Below the pieces are notes generated by a model that saw only the letters and a list, made by a program, of their open reading frames with translations, searched no databases and was not told where the DNA came from. The translations under genes and the position numbers were made by a program. A stretch of DNA of 64,000 nucleotides from contig CH003024.1 of NCBI GenBank assembly GCA_000149265.1, positions 1,211,581-1,275,580 on the forward strand. Reading direction: 5' to 3'. The DNA is from Ciona savignyi. Taxonomy: Eukaryota; Chordata; Ascidiacea; Phlebobranchia; Cionidae. How positions within the stretch are numbered: the stretch's first letter is position 1; the number at the start of each line of letters is the position of its first letter. Shown here piece by piece: positions 48,501-58,233 of this stretch.

Positions 48501-51500
48501 GAGGAGCTGCTGACTACAGGCTATCGAGAACCCTGCCTAAAAGTTTAACATATACACATGTTTTAATGATAGTTGTTTTACCCTCTTTTTTCCATTTTTT
48601 TTAAGGTCCTGCTTTATATTTTCACGTGGAAACCAAAAATAAACTAATACCAACCCATGTAACAGGCACCACACTGTTGTTACAAACCTTCATTTCATCT
48701 TGCGCAATCCTTCTTTCCTCTTCCAATTCCTGCAAAGAAAGATGATTGATTTGTGGATTTTATCGTAGTTGATTTGTTGATTTTATCGTAATTGATATAA
48801 TCAGTTTAGTTATTTTGTTTGTTTTTTTGCTCCTTATAACTAAAAAAACTATAACTAAAAGAGCATGCGCTTTTAAATTTTCAATAAGAAAGGACCTATA
48901 TAATGAGTCTTACGTGGGCTATAGGATATTCATGTTTTATCCCCGAAAAGAAAAAAATGCAAGGGACGTTATCACATGAGGGCATTTGTCAGATCGCCTC
49001 GTCACCTTTAGGTTACCATAGCTAATGCAGTTTGTTGTATATGTTTGAGAAGCTGTTTAAATATTTGTAGAACCCAATAATCTGCTTTATTACTTCCATT
49101 AATTGCCCTGTGCAAAGACAAGACTAGCTGTTGGTTTTGATCCAACAACCTTTCAATTAAACATGACACCAACCCACTGGGCTATTTGGTTAACAACCAA
49201 GTACTTGTAAATGTCACCATTTGTGATAACTGACTTTTCTTGATATTATGCTTTTAACTTATAAAGTCTACATATAAAGTCTAGAGTTAATCATCAGCCT
49301 CAAGCCTTAAAGTATTCGATAAGTTGGAAGGTTGTAAGATCGCAACCAAGTTTCATCTAGTTGGTTCTGTCCTTGAACAGGCACATAGCGGTAGTCGACA
49401 CTTTTGGTTTAAAGAGTTAAACAAACAAAACATAGCAAGGTCTCAATCATATACACTGTAATAGCTAAACAAACAATCATGGCTACAATGTAATCTGACT
49501 ATTGCACTTTGTACAAAACACCCTTGCATTTTACCAACCCAGGAGATAAACATACATGTACTGTCAAGTATTTAATTTACTATTTAACCGTGTTATATAA
49601 TGTTGTTCAATTTTTTTATGAAAAATTAAAAAAATTGGAATCATAAGTACCATATATGCTGAGGATAGGATAGGATATTCATGTTTATCCCCATGAATTG
49701 GAAAACCAAGGGGGTTAACACACGGGCAAAAGTCAGATAACCTCGCGGCCCATTGTCGGGTTACCGGAGCTATTGCAGTGTGTTGTATATTATAGACACG
49801 TTCTTTTAATTTAGTAGAACCCATTAATCTACTAGGTTCAGGAAATGGCTGTTAAGTGCCTTGCGCAAGGACACAACAGCTAGATAGCGACCAGTTTTGT
49901 ACCTGCAACCCTTCGGCTGAACGTTGACGTACTTAACCATTAGACTAACCTGTCGGACAACTTCCTATTTATAGTCTACCAGTTGTTACAACACTTGGGT
50001 GGGAAATATTGAAAATCAAACTTACACTGATTTGGCTCCTTAAAAGCTCCGTTGCGTTTCGGTATTCTGACTTCTCTTCTTCATTCTGTACCAGCCTGAA
50101 AAGAGTTTTTAATTAAAAATTAAATATGGTGTGATTAATGTAGGAGTGGTTCGTTATAATAACCTTATAAATAACGCAATCTAAACAGGCAAACCGTTTG
50201 TCCGTCGTCAAAATATTAAAGCTATTGCATGGAAAGATTTCATCAGTTTTGTTCAAGGTACTGGATACAGGCACTTTTTAAAAAACAAAATTGCCCGATG
50301 AAGCTTTAATAGGAAGCGGTTGGTTTTGATCCTACAATCTACTGACTGACAGCCTGATGCTCTATCAAGTTCACTAACCGGAATTCTGATATTTTTTAAA
50401 CCCGATTCCCTACCAATTATAAAAACGATTCTTACATTTTCTCCAATCCTTCCTTTTGTTTTTCCATCTCGAATGTTTGCTCAGTTATATCTTCCAACTT
50501 CTGCATCAGTTCCACTGCTAATCCTTGCGCTTCCGCCGATTTCATTTCGTCGTTTTTCTTTTGTTCATCCAGCCGATCAAGTATCAACATTTTTTCATGG
50601 GACAGTTCCTGCCAAGGATAATTTTTTATTAGGGTGGTTTCCAAAATCCTGGTTTAAGCTTACTAATCCAGGTCCAAGGAATCGTGACGTTGGGAAATCC
50701 TGGTTTAAGTAATCCCAGTTTTGGAATATCATGGTTTAGCTTATTAAAGAAAGTTAGTTAAATACTGGTTTAAGTAATCCCAGTTTGGGAAAATCCTGGT
50801 TTAAGTAATCCTAGTTTGGGAAAATCCTGGTTTAAGTAATCCCAGTTTGGGAAAATCCTGGTTTAAGTAATCCCAATTTGGGAAAATCCTGCTTTAGCAT
50901 TTAAGGGTAAACCGTTAAAACCAGAATTCTGGTTAAGGTGTGAATCTGTGTAACAGCATGGTGAGTGCATCATATTATACCCAAAAGGTTGTAGCAGCAA
51001 AATTGGTGCTGTTTTTGTGTCTTTAAGCAAGTTTTTAGTAATAGCTAGATGTTAAATTATTGGTTTTAGTAAACCTGAAAAAATAGATTAATGATACACA
51101 ATACCCTGTAATAGCTTTGGTAATCCGACTGAAACAATGCTCTTGTGCTTTTTCATAAAAAATGACATCAGTGTTGAAGTACCGAAAACTACTGATAAAA
51201 GAAATAAACAAAGTAATCACAAAAAGAGATATAGTAAAAAGGGTATTACAGATACAACAAAAACAGAGAAACTAGAATTTTGTATCTTAGTAGAAATAGA
51301 AAACACTGAATCACCTGAATTGATTTCTGCAAACCGACTGTAACATCCAACATGTTATTTCTATCTTCTTCTATTTGATTCATATCATTAAGTGAACGGT
51401 CCAATTCGCTGCAGGAAAATGCTTTAATTATCATGGAGAGCACTTACAGAACCAGGTGGTCGAACTAGATTGTCCAACTGATTAGTCTGGTGGTTTAGTG

Positions 51501-54500
51501 CGAAACCTTTCAAACGGAAGGTTGCAGATTTGAAACTCGCAAGCTAGTCGGCTGTGTCCTTGGACAAGGCACTTTAAGGACATTGCCTGAACCTAGCAGT
51601 TTAGTAGGTTCTACCAAATTAAAGGAATGTGTCCATCATACACAACACACTGCAATAGCTACGGTGACCCGACGTTTGCACGAAGTAATCTGATGATTGC
51701 CCGTGTGTTAACTTCCCTGGTTTTGTTATTGACGAGTTTAAACATGACTATTCTATCCTATATGACGTCACCCAAGTTTGCGAGTGTTGTCGTGGATTAT
51801 GAACTGGATAATTCAAGTTAAACCGAACCGACAGTTCGACTGCATTTCCAGATTGACAGTTAAAATAAAGTAATTTAAAAAAAACGCAAATAAAAATTGA
51901 AATACAAAGCAGGGTCAAATTGTTTTAAATTTAATTTGCAGTTCCAAAGTTTTCAACTCAGCGCTATAAGAGGGGATTTGGAACTCGTATAAATTTCCGT
52001 AGTTCCATATTTTTGTACTTTAATACTGCCCAAAAGGTAGTAAACAGAAAAGTGTCTGTAGTTTAATACCACTGCCATAAGGGTGGACATAACTACACTC
52101 ACCTCTTCATACTCTCTTGCGCATCTTGTAATTCATCCACGAACATTTGGATCCGAATTTTCTCCTCGGCCAGCTGCAAGTTGAATTCCTCAAGAGTCTA
52201 AAGAATCACAGATTACAAACAAATAAAAAGCATATTTATTGGGGTCATAAGTGGGGTGCATACACACACTTGGATTCTAATAAAGCAATTGTGTCTTAAA
52301 AGTGTAAAAGTGACCAAGCATATATTTTCAAATATTTTTTTAATTTAAATTATAATTTTCAGTTAGCTAAGCATATTAGTTGTTGGGGAACTAGGACCGG
52401 GTGCAAACATATATTGGCAGAGAGATTTTAATAAAAACACGAAAGTGTGTAAAACCTTAGGAGCATAATACTTACTAAGCATACCACTTACTAAAATACT
52501 CATTACCAAATTTAATTCATGATTAAATCCTTTTACTTATATTTAAATGTTGTGGTTAAAGCAAAGACAGCGTCTAGTGATGACTTGTGTTTTTTATTTA
52601 GTAGTGTGGTTTTGCGGATTTATCTTTAAAGTTTAAACTTTACCATGAGCTACTTTCTGCCCAATGGCACTTTTCTATCCTAGAGCAAGGTACTCGACTG
52701 TAATAAGGGGTAATAAGATTCCACTACAGTTAGAAAGATTGGTGTGGACGTCTATTCAATGTAAAATTATCAAGAGTCATATTTTGCAATCATATCTCTG
52801 CTTAACTGATTTCCAATCATATTTTTAAAGCCAGTTTTGTGCTTCTTCATATGAGTGTTAATATGTTTCATTTTTAAAATTGTATTTACGAGTGGAAAAT
52901 AGAATTGACCCTAAACAACCACCTTTTGCCAAGATACATTACATCTTCTGCTTAGAACATACAATATTAGTTCACATGCAATGAGTTTTAAAATTAAAAC
53001 CACAGAGCAAAAAAACATGCAAATACGACATTAACCTTCCACTTCAAACAAATACCTGATTTACCTCTATTTTCTCTCGTTCTTTATTCAGTTCCTCGGA
53101 TTCCTTAACAAACTTATCTAGAATATTGGAAGAATAGGTTGTTTATGTTTATACCTGTGGTGAAAACACACAGGTCGTTACAGCACAGTCAATCATCACA
53201 TTACCTTATGTCCATTGTCAGGTGCATGGCTAATAGTACATTTAATGTGATAGAGAAGTTGGCAGTGTTTTCTTTTTAATTATTTAAACACTGGGCTTAG
53301 GCAGTCTAGTATTATCAAGTAATAATCAACCAATTAACAACTGTGTTTTATAAATCCAACCGGTTAGTCTGGTCGTTTAGAGGTCTGTCTTTCAACCGAA
53401 AGGTTTCAGTTTGAAACTGTTTGCTCGCTATTTGGTTGTATCCTTCGGCAAGGCACTTAACGGACATTGCCTGAACCAACCAGCCAATAACTGTTTTATA
53501 TACACTAGATTTGGACAACATACAAGCTAACAATTTAAACATTTTTGTACACCAGTGTTATATTAAGATAAGATCGAGTTGTCCACAGTCGAGTTGGAGG
53601 AGCTATTATAGTGTGTGGATGATCAGACATAACTTTTAATTTAGACGCAACATTAGATAACACTGGGTTGGAGCAATATGAAGTGGCTTGTTGGGGTGCA
53701 CAGGAATACACCACATGCACACAGTGGTGATGCTATAAAAGTGTTTGGATAATCAGACATGACTTTCACCATGAACGGTGGTAAAAGTTGCAGCGAAAGA
53801 AACAAAAAATAAAATTGAATTGTATTTAACGATTCATTAGATACTACTGGGTTGGAGCAAGTTCCAATATCTATTGTTCTAGTTATGTGGTTACAATAAT
53901 TAACACCACTTACTAAATATGTCTTGTCGATCTTTTGAGACACTAAGAATCTGTTCCTGAAGAGATCGTATCATCGTTTCACCCAACTCCGTATTAAGTG
54001 TTGTACTGTGGTGTATGGTCGTGTGGCCGAATGGTTAAGGCGAACGATACATAAACATACTCTTATATACAAAAACGATCTTTGTGACGAACCCATCATA
54101 GGTTCAAAACTTGGCTCGGTCAAAAAAAGTGTTGTACTGTGGTGGGTAGAATGTTTACTTATATCTGGTAGGATATTCACGTTTTATGCATCTGAATGGA
54201 TAAACGCAAGGTGGGTTACTACACGGGCAATCGTTCGGTATGTCGCGTCATGGTTAAACGCCACATTACCTCGCCCGTATGGAGAACAAGATATACATGT
54301 TTATCCTCGTGAATGTGAAAACGCAAAGTGCGTTCCTACACAGCAATCGTCAGACTACCTTGTGCTGTAGCCAAGGACACAACCCTCTGGCTATCGACCA
54401 GTTTCGAATCCCCAACCATTCGTCTGTACGGTAACGCACTAATCCACCAAGCTGGCTATTTGGCCCGACCATGTTGAGTTTAGAAAAAATAAATAAAAAA

Positions 54501-57500
54501 AATGTTAAGTTTAGTTTATATTTTTGATCAGTACTTTATAAAGGAAACGACATTACAATAAAGAAGGCTACACGTCATTAGTATCAAATATTTACATTTT
54601 AGCACTTCTTTCCATTGCTCGGATCCACGCTTGTCTCGAGTCCTCCGAATCGGCTCCGAGGTAAAGTGCTCCATCGTTCTATGACATAATAATGTGAATC
54701 GTCATTTTTGTGTTAAAATCGTCAAACGATATTTTTCCGGTACCTCTAAATACTACAGGAGCGCATGGAGCGCATGGAGCGCATGGAGCGCATGGAGCGC
54801 ATGGAGCGCATGGAGCGCATGGAGCGCATGGAGCGCATGGAGCGCATGGAGCGCATGGAGCGCTTAAATCGCTTAAATCGCTTAAATCGCTTAAATCGCT
54901 TAAATCGCTTAAATCGCTTAAATCGCTTAAATCGCTTAAATCGCTTAAATCGCTTAAATCGCTTAAATCGCTTAAATCGCTTAAATCGCTTAAATCGCTT
55001 AAATCGCTTAAATCGCTTAAATCGCTTAAATCGCTTAAATCGCTTAAATCGCTTAAATCGCTTAAATCGCTTAAATCGCTGAAATCGCTTAAATCGCTTA
55101 CATCGCTTAAATCGCTTAAAACGCTTAGATCGCTTAAATCGCTTACATCGCTTAAATCGCTTAGATCCCTTACATCGCTTAAATCGCTTAAATCGCTTAA
55201 ATCGCTTAAATCGCTTAAATCGCTTAAATCGCTTACATCGCTTGGAGCGCATGGAGCGCTTAAAGCGCTTGGAGCGCATGGAGCGCTTGGATCGCTTACT
55301 ATACTTAGTAATTACAAAAGCCATGATATTAATGTTAGGGTTGGGGTTAAAGTTAGTTCTGGGGTTGAGATTAGTGTTTGGGACAGGGTTAGAATTACTT
55401 TCCATAGCAACTAAGTGATCCAAGCGCTCCAAGCGGTCCTGTAGTATTTAGAGGCACCCCCCATATTTTTCGACTTAAAACAGAGCAACGTCCCCAAAGT
55501 GTCCGACCAGTAAGTCTGGTAGTTTAGTGCGACGCCGGTCTCGATCTTGGGCGAGGTGCTTAACGGACATTTCCTGAACCCAGTGTAATGATGGGTTCTA
55601 CTAAATTGAAGGAACGTGTAAATCCTATACAACGCACTGCAATAGCTCCGGTAACCCGACGGTGGGTGCGAGGTGATCTGACGATTGCCCGTGTGTCAAC
55701 CCCGTTGGTTTTCCCATTCACGGGAATAAACATGAATATCATATTTACAAAATGACCTAATCATTCAGAACAAACAATGGCTTCGTAAAAATATGTTCCT
55801 TAAACATAGAATTTTGTATATGAATTAGAAGCTTTATTTATTCGACCACAAAACAGTATAGCTAACCGATATAGACGGTATAGAATGGTAACTAATTAGT
55901 TGTTAATACTTGTAAACCAAATTACCGTTAGTGACCAGTAACAATTTCTGCATTAGGATAGGATAGGAATAGGATATTCCTGTTTACCCCCGTGAATTGT
56001 AAAACCAAGTGGGTTAACACACGGGCAATCGTCAGATCACCTCGCGCCCACCGTCGGGTTACCGGAGCTATTGCAGTGTGTTTTGTATGATTCACAAGTT
56101 TCTTCAATTTAGTCGAACCTATCATTACACTGGGTTCAGGAAATGTCCGTTAAGTTCCTTGTTCAAGTACACAACCGACCCTCTAGCGACCAGTTGGAAA
56201 CCTACAAAAAAAGTTTTAAACTCCCCGCCGTCAGAGTGAGGTTAGGAATAAGTATAAATTTCTATAAGTACAATATAAGATTAAAATATACTAACCTGTT
56301 CTTCACTGTTGTTTTCACGGGTTTGAATGCATATTCCGTACGGTAAGGTCGCTATATTCGCCTCTTCTATTGTACAGTCACCCAGCGGTATCACACCCTG
56401 GTGTGTTGGGTTTATATATATATTTTTGGTGCGTCATAACGTCAAATTGACTTAACTTTCCTAGAGTCAAATTGACTTGATTTAAGTCGAGTCAAAACGT
56501 CAAATTGACTTGATCTAAGTCGAGTCAAAACGTCAAATTGACTTGATTTAAGTCGAGTCAAAACGTCAAATTGACTTGAATTAAAATGTCCAATTTACCG
56601 AGTCCATACAAAAACGGTCCAAGTAACGAGCCATCATGGCTCGTTAAAAAATGTGTATATTAATCGGGCGGCCGTGTGGCCGAAAGGTTAACGCAACCTA
56701 TACCCAATTTTATATAGAATACGGTCATGGTGACGAGCCTTTCATGAAGTCGAAATGTTCTCGGTAAAAATACACATATTATTACATTTAACGCATACAT
56801 TACTCTTACAGTGGGTTAAAACTAGTGATGGGATTCAAATTTTTAAGAACAGGTTGTCTTTTGTATCGCACATACTAACAACATGTTCCCTAAAAGGTCT
56901 AATGTCTGTAAAAGAGCAAGAATCGGATCGGTGATTATCCCGACGTTCCAAGAACGGGTTCGACCGAACCCATGAGAACCTCTTGAATCCCATCACTGGT
57001 CGAAACACTTTCGTTTTGTAAGTTGTAAAAAGTGTGACGTTAGTTTAGCATATTTACCTTAGGATGAATGTTAAAAGTAGATTTTCCATCGAATTTCTTT
57101 TCTGCCTCCGCATAGTAGAACAGGAACCCGTCCTTCAGTACAAAGAACCTGTAATAAAAGTTTACATTATGACGTTGAGCTTTATTACGTCAATAATGCA
57201 AACAATTAAACCGAAAGTGGAGGTTAACTTTATACCACTTACCTTGCAAAATGTCAGTACAACACATAAATAATGTCGCAGTATAAAAAACAAAAGTTAT
57301 ATTTTGCCCAAAAGTAAACACGTAGTGGTTTATTTGTCATCACGTGATAATCACAACTACATAATGTTTGGCAATAAACGCACAATGGCAAAGTTTAACG
57401 AACTGTTTACCGTATCAGTATTTTGCAAAAGCTTTTAAAGTGAAAGTTGAATTTGCTCTTGGTATTATACGACTTCCCATAAAGCTATGTTTCTCCCTTC

Positions 57501-58233
57501 CCTACGATTTATTAGAAGTCATACAATTTATTTAATGTTTTTGCACTGCTGCAAAATGGATTTTATAATATCGTTAATAATGCAAACAAAAAACTGTAGT
57601 GAAATACTGCGTATAGCTTAGTGGGTTAGTGTGTCGCCTTTTACCCGAATGTTTGTAGCTTCGAAACTGGTCGTTCGCTCCTAGGCTTGGTCCTTAACCA
57701 AGGTAATAAGCAGGCATCCTCTGAACCCACTAGACTAATTCGTTGAAAAACACAGCAGCACCTACTAAAAATAAGCACCGCATTGAAATAGCATAGCAAA
57801 CTGGACCATGGGCGCGAGTTATCATATGGATAACAACCGTAGATAAATTATTCAAGGCGATTTCTCCACCCACCAGGATACAAACGACAAATACATTCAT
57901 TTACACATGGGAAACTAAAATGAGGAAAAAAAGGAAAGTAGGGAAACTGCACAGTCAAATAAAGATTAGGACATTAAAGTTAGTGTTGGGGTTGAAATTA
58001 ATGTTCGTTCTGGGGTTAAAATTAGTGGGGCTCGGTTAGAATTTGTTTTTCTAGTTTTAGGCTGGGTTAGAATTTGGTTTTCTACTTTTCCTGAGCAGTT
58101 TCCCTGCTTTCCCCTTTTCCCCTTTTAGTGTTGCCTATTCACCCATCATCAATTGAAACCAACCTTTTTGACCATTTGTTGGATTGCCTCCCCATAGGTC
58201 GTTTCGTCAGCAACCCCTGCATTTGAAACCCTC
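42503..58233 (-). CDS. PLEKHD1: Pleckstrin homology domain-containing family D member 1 (5' end missing)
   Basis: Exons in transcript order, phase-consistent: 58164-58233, 57058-57148, 56296-56397, 54596-54678, 53914-54005, 53065-53117, 52103-52197, 51315-51408, 50436-50608, 50026-50095, 48688-48729, 48143-48287, 44268-44393, 42503-42720 (TAA), about 483 aa. The first four encode the PH domain: [51 protein letters not shown], and [12 protein letters not shown] with the hallmark C-terminal Trp. The rest is coiled coil. PLEKHD1 landmarks include [12 protein letters not shown] and DVKSLLEFFETC (human: FFEEC), followed by a basic stretch ([13 protein letters not shown]). The last exon encodes an acidic tail ([13 protein letters not shown]) with no obvious human counterpart. 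Human PLEKHD1 is about 506 aa; its cell function is poorly known. An initiating exon upstream of 58233 was not found. The ATG at 58220-58222 is probably internal, since the human alignment extends further upstream. Confidence 0.9.
42705..42870. repeat. Tandem duplication of PLEKHD1 last-exon boundary
   Basis: Two copies, about 42709-42776 and 42803-42870, share CTTCTTTCCTGAAGATGTTT-like sequence and GGGCAGTTTGTGGTGGTAAG. The first copy contains the real acceptor (minus strand CATCTTCAG at 42721) and the first exon bases. The second lies wholly in the intron. Confidence 0.82.
42939..43230 (+). mobile_element. tRNA-derived SINE, family A
   Basis: Well-preserved copy: GTCCGGCCGGTGGGTC head and ATATCCTATCCTAT tail. 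It is antisense to PLEKHD1, in its last intron. Confidence 0.9.
43951..44235 (+). mobile_element. tRNA-derived SINE, family A
   Basis: Copy with ATCCGACTGGTTAGTCTG head and ATTCTATCCTATCC tail. The tail ends about 32 bp from PLEKHD1 exon 44268-44393, on its donor side. Confidence 0.88.
44455..44618 (+). mobile_element. tRNA-derived SINE, family A, head missing
   Basis: Only the 3' half is present, from AATTGAAAGGGATTG through CACTGCAATAGCTCCGG to an ATATCCTATCCTATCC tail. It is in the PLEKHD1 intron just upstream (minus strand) of exon 44268-44393. Confidence 0.85.
44837..45122 (+). mobile_element. tRNA-derived SINE, family A
   Basis: Copy with GTCCAGCAGATTAGTCTGG head. Its ATTCTATCCTTACC tail runs straight into the first unit of the 35-bp minisatellite. 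Confidence 0.86.
45123..48142. repeat. 35-bp minisatellite, about 86 copies, in PLEKHD1 intron
   Basis: The plus-strand monomer has ACCTAGAAATCAGTGG followed by TTAAAAAATTAAGTTGTTT. Variants change CTAG to CCAA or CTAA, or use AAATCAAGATG (36 bp). There is higher-order structure: a block of about 12 monomers is duplicated with a 421-bp shift (marker TTTACTTAG at 45783 and 46204). A 16-monomer block is duplicated with a 560-bp shift (marker CAGTGGGTAAAA near 47209 and 47769). On the minus strand the monomers read ...TTTCTAG|GTAAAC..., and the last unit merges with the donor of exon 48143-48287 (CTAG|GTGAAC). Confidence 0.97.
48925..49200 (-). mobile_element. Diverged family A SINE
   Basis: Antisense landmarks are present but decayed: AGGATATTCATGTTTTATCC, ATGCAGTTTGTTGTATATG and ATTAAACATGACACCAACCC. 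It lies in the PLEKHD1 intron after exon 48688-48729. Confidence 0.6.
49662..49960 (-). mobile_element. tRNA-derived SINE, family A
   Basis: Full-length copy with the GGATAGGATAGGATATTC tail at its left and AGACTAACCTGTCGGAC at its right. It has the same orientation as PLEKHD1. Confidence 0.9.
50638..50905. repeat. 31-bp tandem repeat in PLEKHD1 intron
   Basis: About seven units with GGTTTAAGTAATCCCAGTTT followed by GGGAAAATCCT. Central units are nearly identical and the edges degenerate. It starts about 30 bp from the acceptor of exon 50436-50608. Confidence 0.88.
51471..51761 (+). mobile_element. tRNA-derived SINE, family A
   Basis: Copy with TGTCCAACTGATTAGTCTGG head and ATTCTATCCTATATG tail. 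It is antisense to PLEKHD1; its head is 63 bp from the acceptor of exon 51315-51408. Confidence 0.85.
53355..53490 (+). mobile_element. tRNA-derived SINE, family A, 3' truncated
   Basis: Only the tRNA-like head and the first body segment (CAACCGGTTAGTCTGG to TTGCCTGAACC) are present. It is antisense to PLEKHD1. Confidence 0.8.
54017..54126 (+). mobile_element. Short tRNA-derived SINE, family B
   Basis: GGTCGTGTGGCCGAATGG at the start and GGCTCGGTCAAAAAAA at the end. It begins only 11 bp from the acceptor of PLEKHD1 exon 53914-54005, antisense to that gene. The CACAG|T acceptor and the short GTGTTGTACTGTGG around it recur at 54129-54142. Confidence 0.8.
54738..55462. mobile_element. Inverted-repeat transposable element filled with 9-bp repeats
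   Basis: The ends are inverted copies: GGTACCTCTAAATACTACAG at the left and the complement of GGTGCCTCTAAATACTACAG at the right. Both are flanked by ATATTTTTC (54729-54737 and 55463-55471), a likely 9-bp target duplication. The interior holds 9-bp tandem repeats and a G-rich core (GTTGGGGTTAAAGTTAG) shared with elements at 19222 and 57914. No transposase frame is recognisable. Confidence 0.78.
54758..55300. repeat. 9-bp tandem arrays (GCGCATGGA and CGCTTAAAT)
   Basis: About eleven GCGCATGGA units are followed by roughly forty CGCTTAAAT units, then mixed variants (TACAT, GGAGC). Because the period is a multiple of three, every frame is open on both strands. The long Leu-Lys-Ser, Met-Glu-Arg and Arg-Phe-Lys frames are therefore artefacts, not genes. 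Confidence 0.96.
55501..55742 (+). mobile_element. tRNA-derived SINE, family A, internally deleted
   Basis: Copy with GTCCGACCAGTAAGTCTGG head, lacking the B-box region, and with CACGGGAATAAACATGAATA near the end. It is in a PLEKHD1 intron. Confidence 0.83.
55955..56190 (-). mobile_element. tRNA-derived SINE, family A, head truncated
   Basis: Copy starting with a multi-GGATA tail, continuing through ACACGGGCAATCGTCAGATC to TCTAGCGACCAGTT. It has the same orientation as PLEKHD1. Confidence 0.86.
56433..56582. repeat. 33-bp tandem repeat in PLEKHD1 intron
   Basis: Four to five units of GTCAAATTGACTTGATTTAA followed by GTCGAGTCAAAAC. Each unit contains the palindrome-like GTCAAATTGAC. It starts about 35 bp from the acceptor of exon 56296-56397. 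Confidence 0.9.
56667..56770 (+). mobile_element. Short tRNA-derived SINE, family B
   Basis: GGCCGTGTGGCCGAAAGGTT start and TTCTCGGTAAAAA end. A fragment of another copy precedes it at about 56605-56650. Confidence 0.75.
56823..56998. mobile_element. hAT-like MITE with imperfect 8-bp target duplication
   Basis: TAGTGATGGGATTCAA at the left and the complement of CAGTGATGGGATTCAA at the right. It is flanked by GTTAAAAC (56815-56822) and GTCGAAAC (56999-57006), six of eight bases equal. It is related to 28159-28346. Confidence 0.78.
57914..58129. mobile_element. Inverted-repeat element (MITE-like), GGGAAACTGC type
   Basis: The left arm ACTAAAATGAGG...GTAGGGAAACTGC is matched by the inverted right arm GCAGTTTCCCTGC...CCCCTTTTAGT. 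The core is G-rich (GTTGGGGTTGAAATTA). It lies 34 bp from PLEKHD1 exon 58164-58233, on its donor side. Confidence 0.8.

Noticed and set aside
54710-55432. Reading frames of over 200 codons on both strands with Leu-Lys-Ser, Met-Glu-Arg or Arg-Phe-Lys repeats
   Set aside because: They lie entirely in 9-bp tandem repeats within a PLEKHD1 intron; all frames are open because the period is a multiple of three.
58220-58222. ATG as the true PLEKHD1 start
   Set aside because: The residues before it (GGFQ) fit the PH domain start in human PLEKHD1 and a good acceptor precedes them, so an upstream first exon is more likely.
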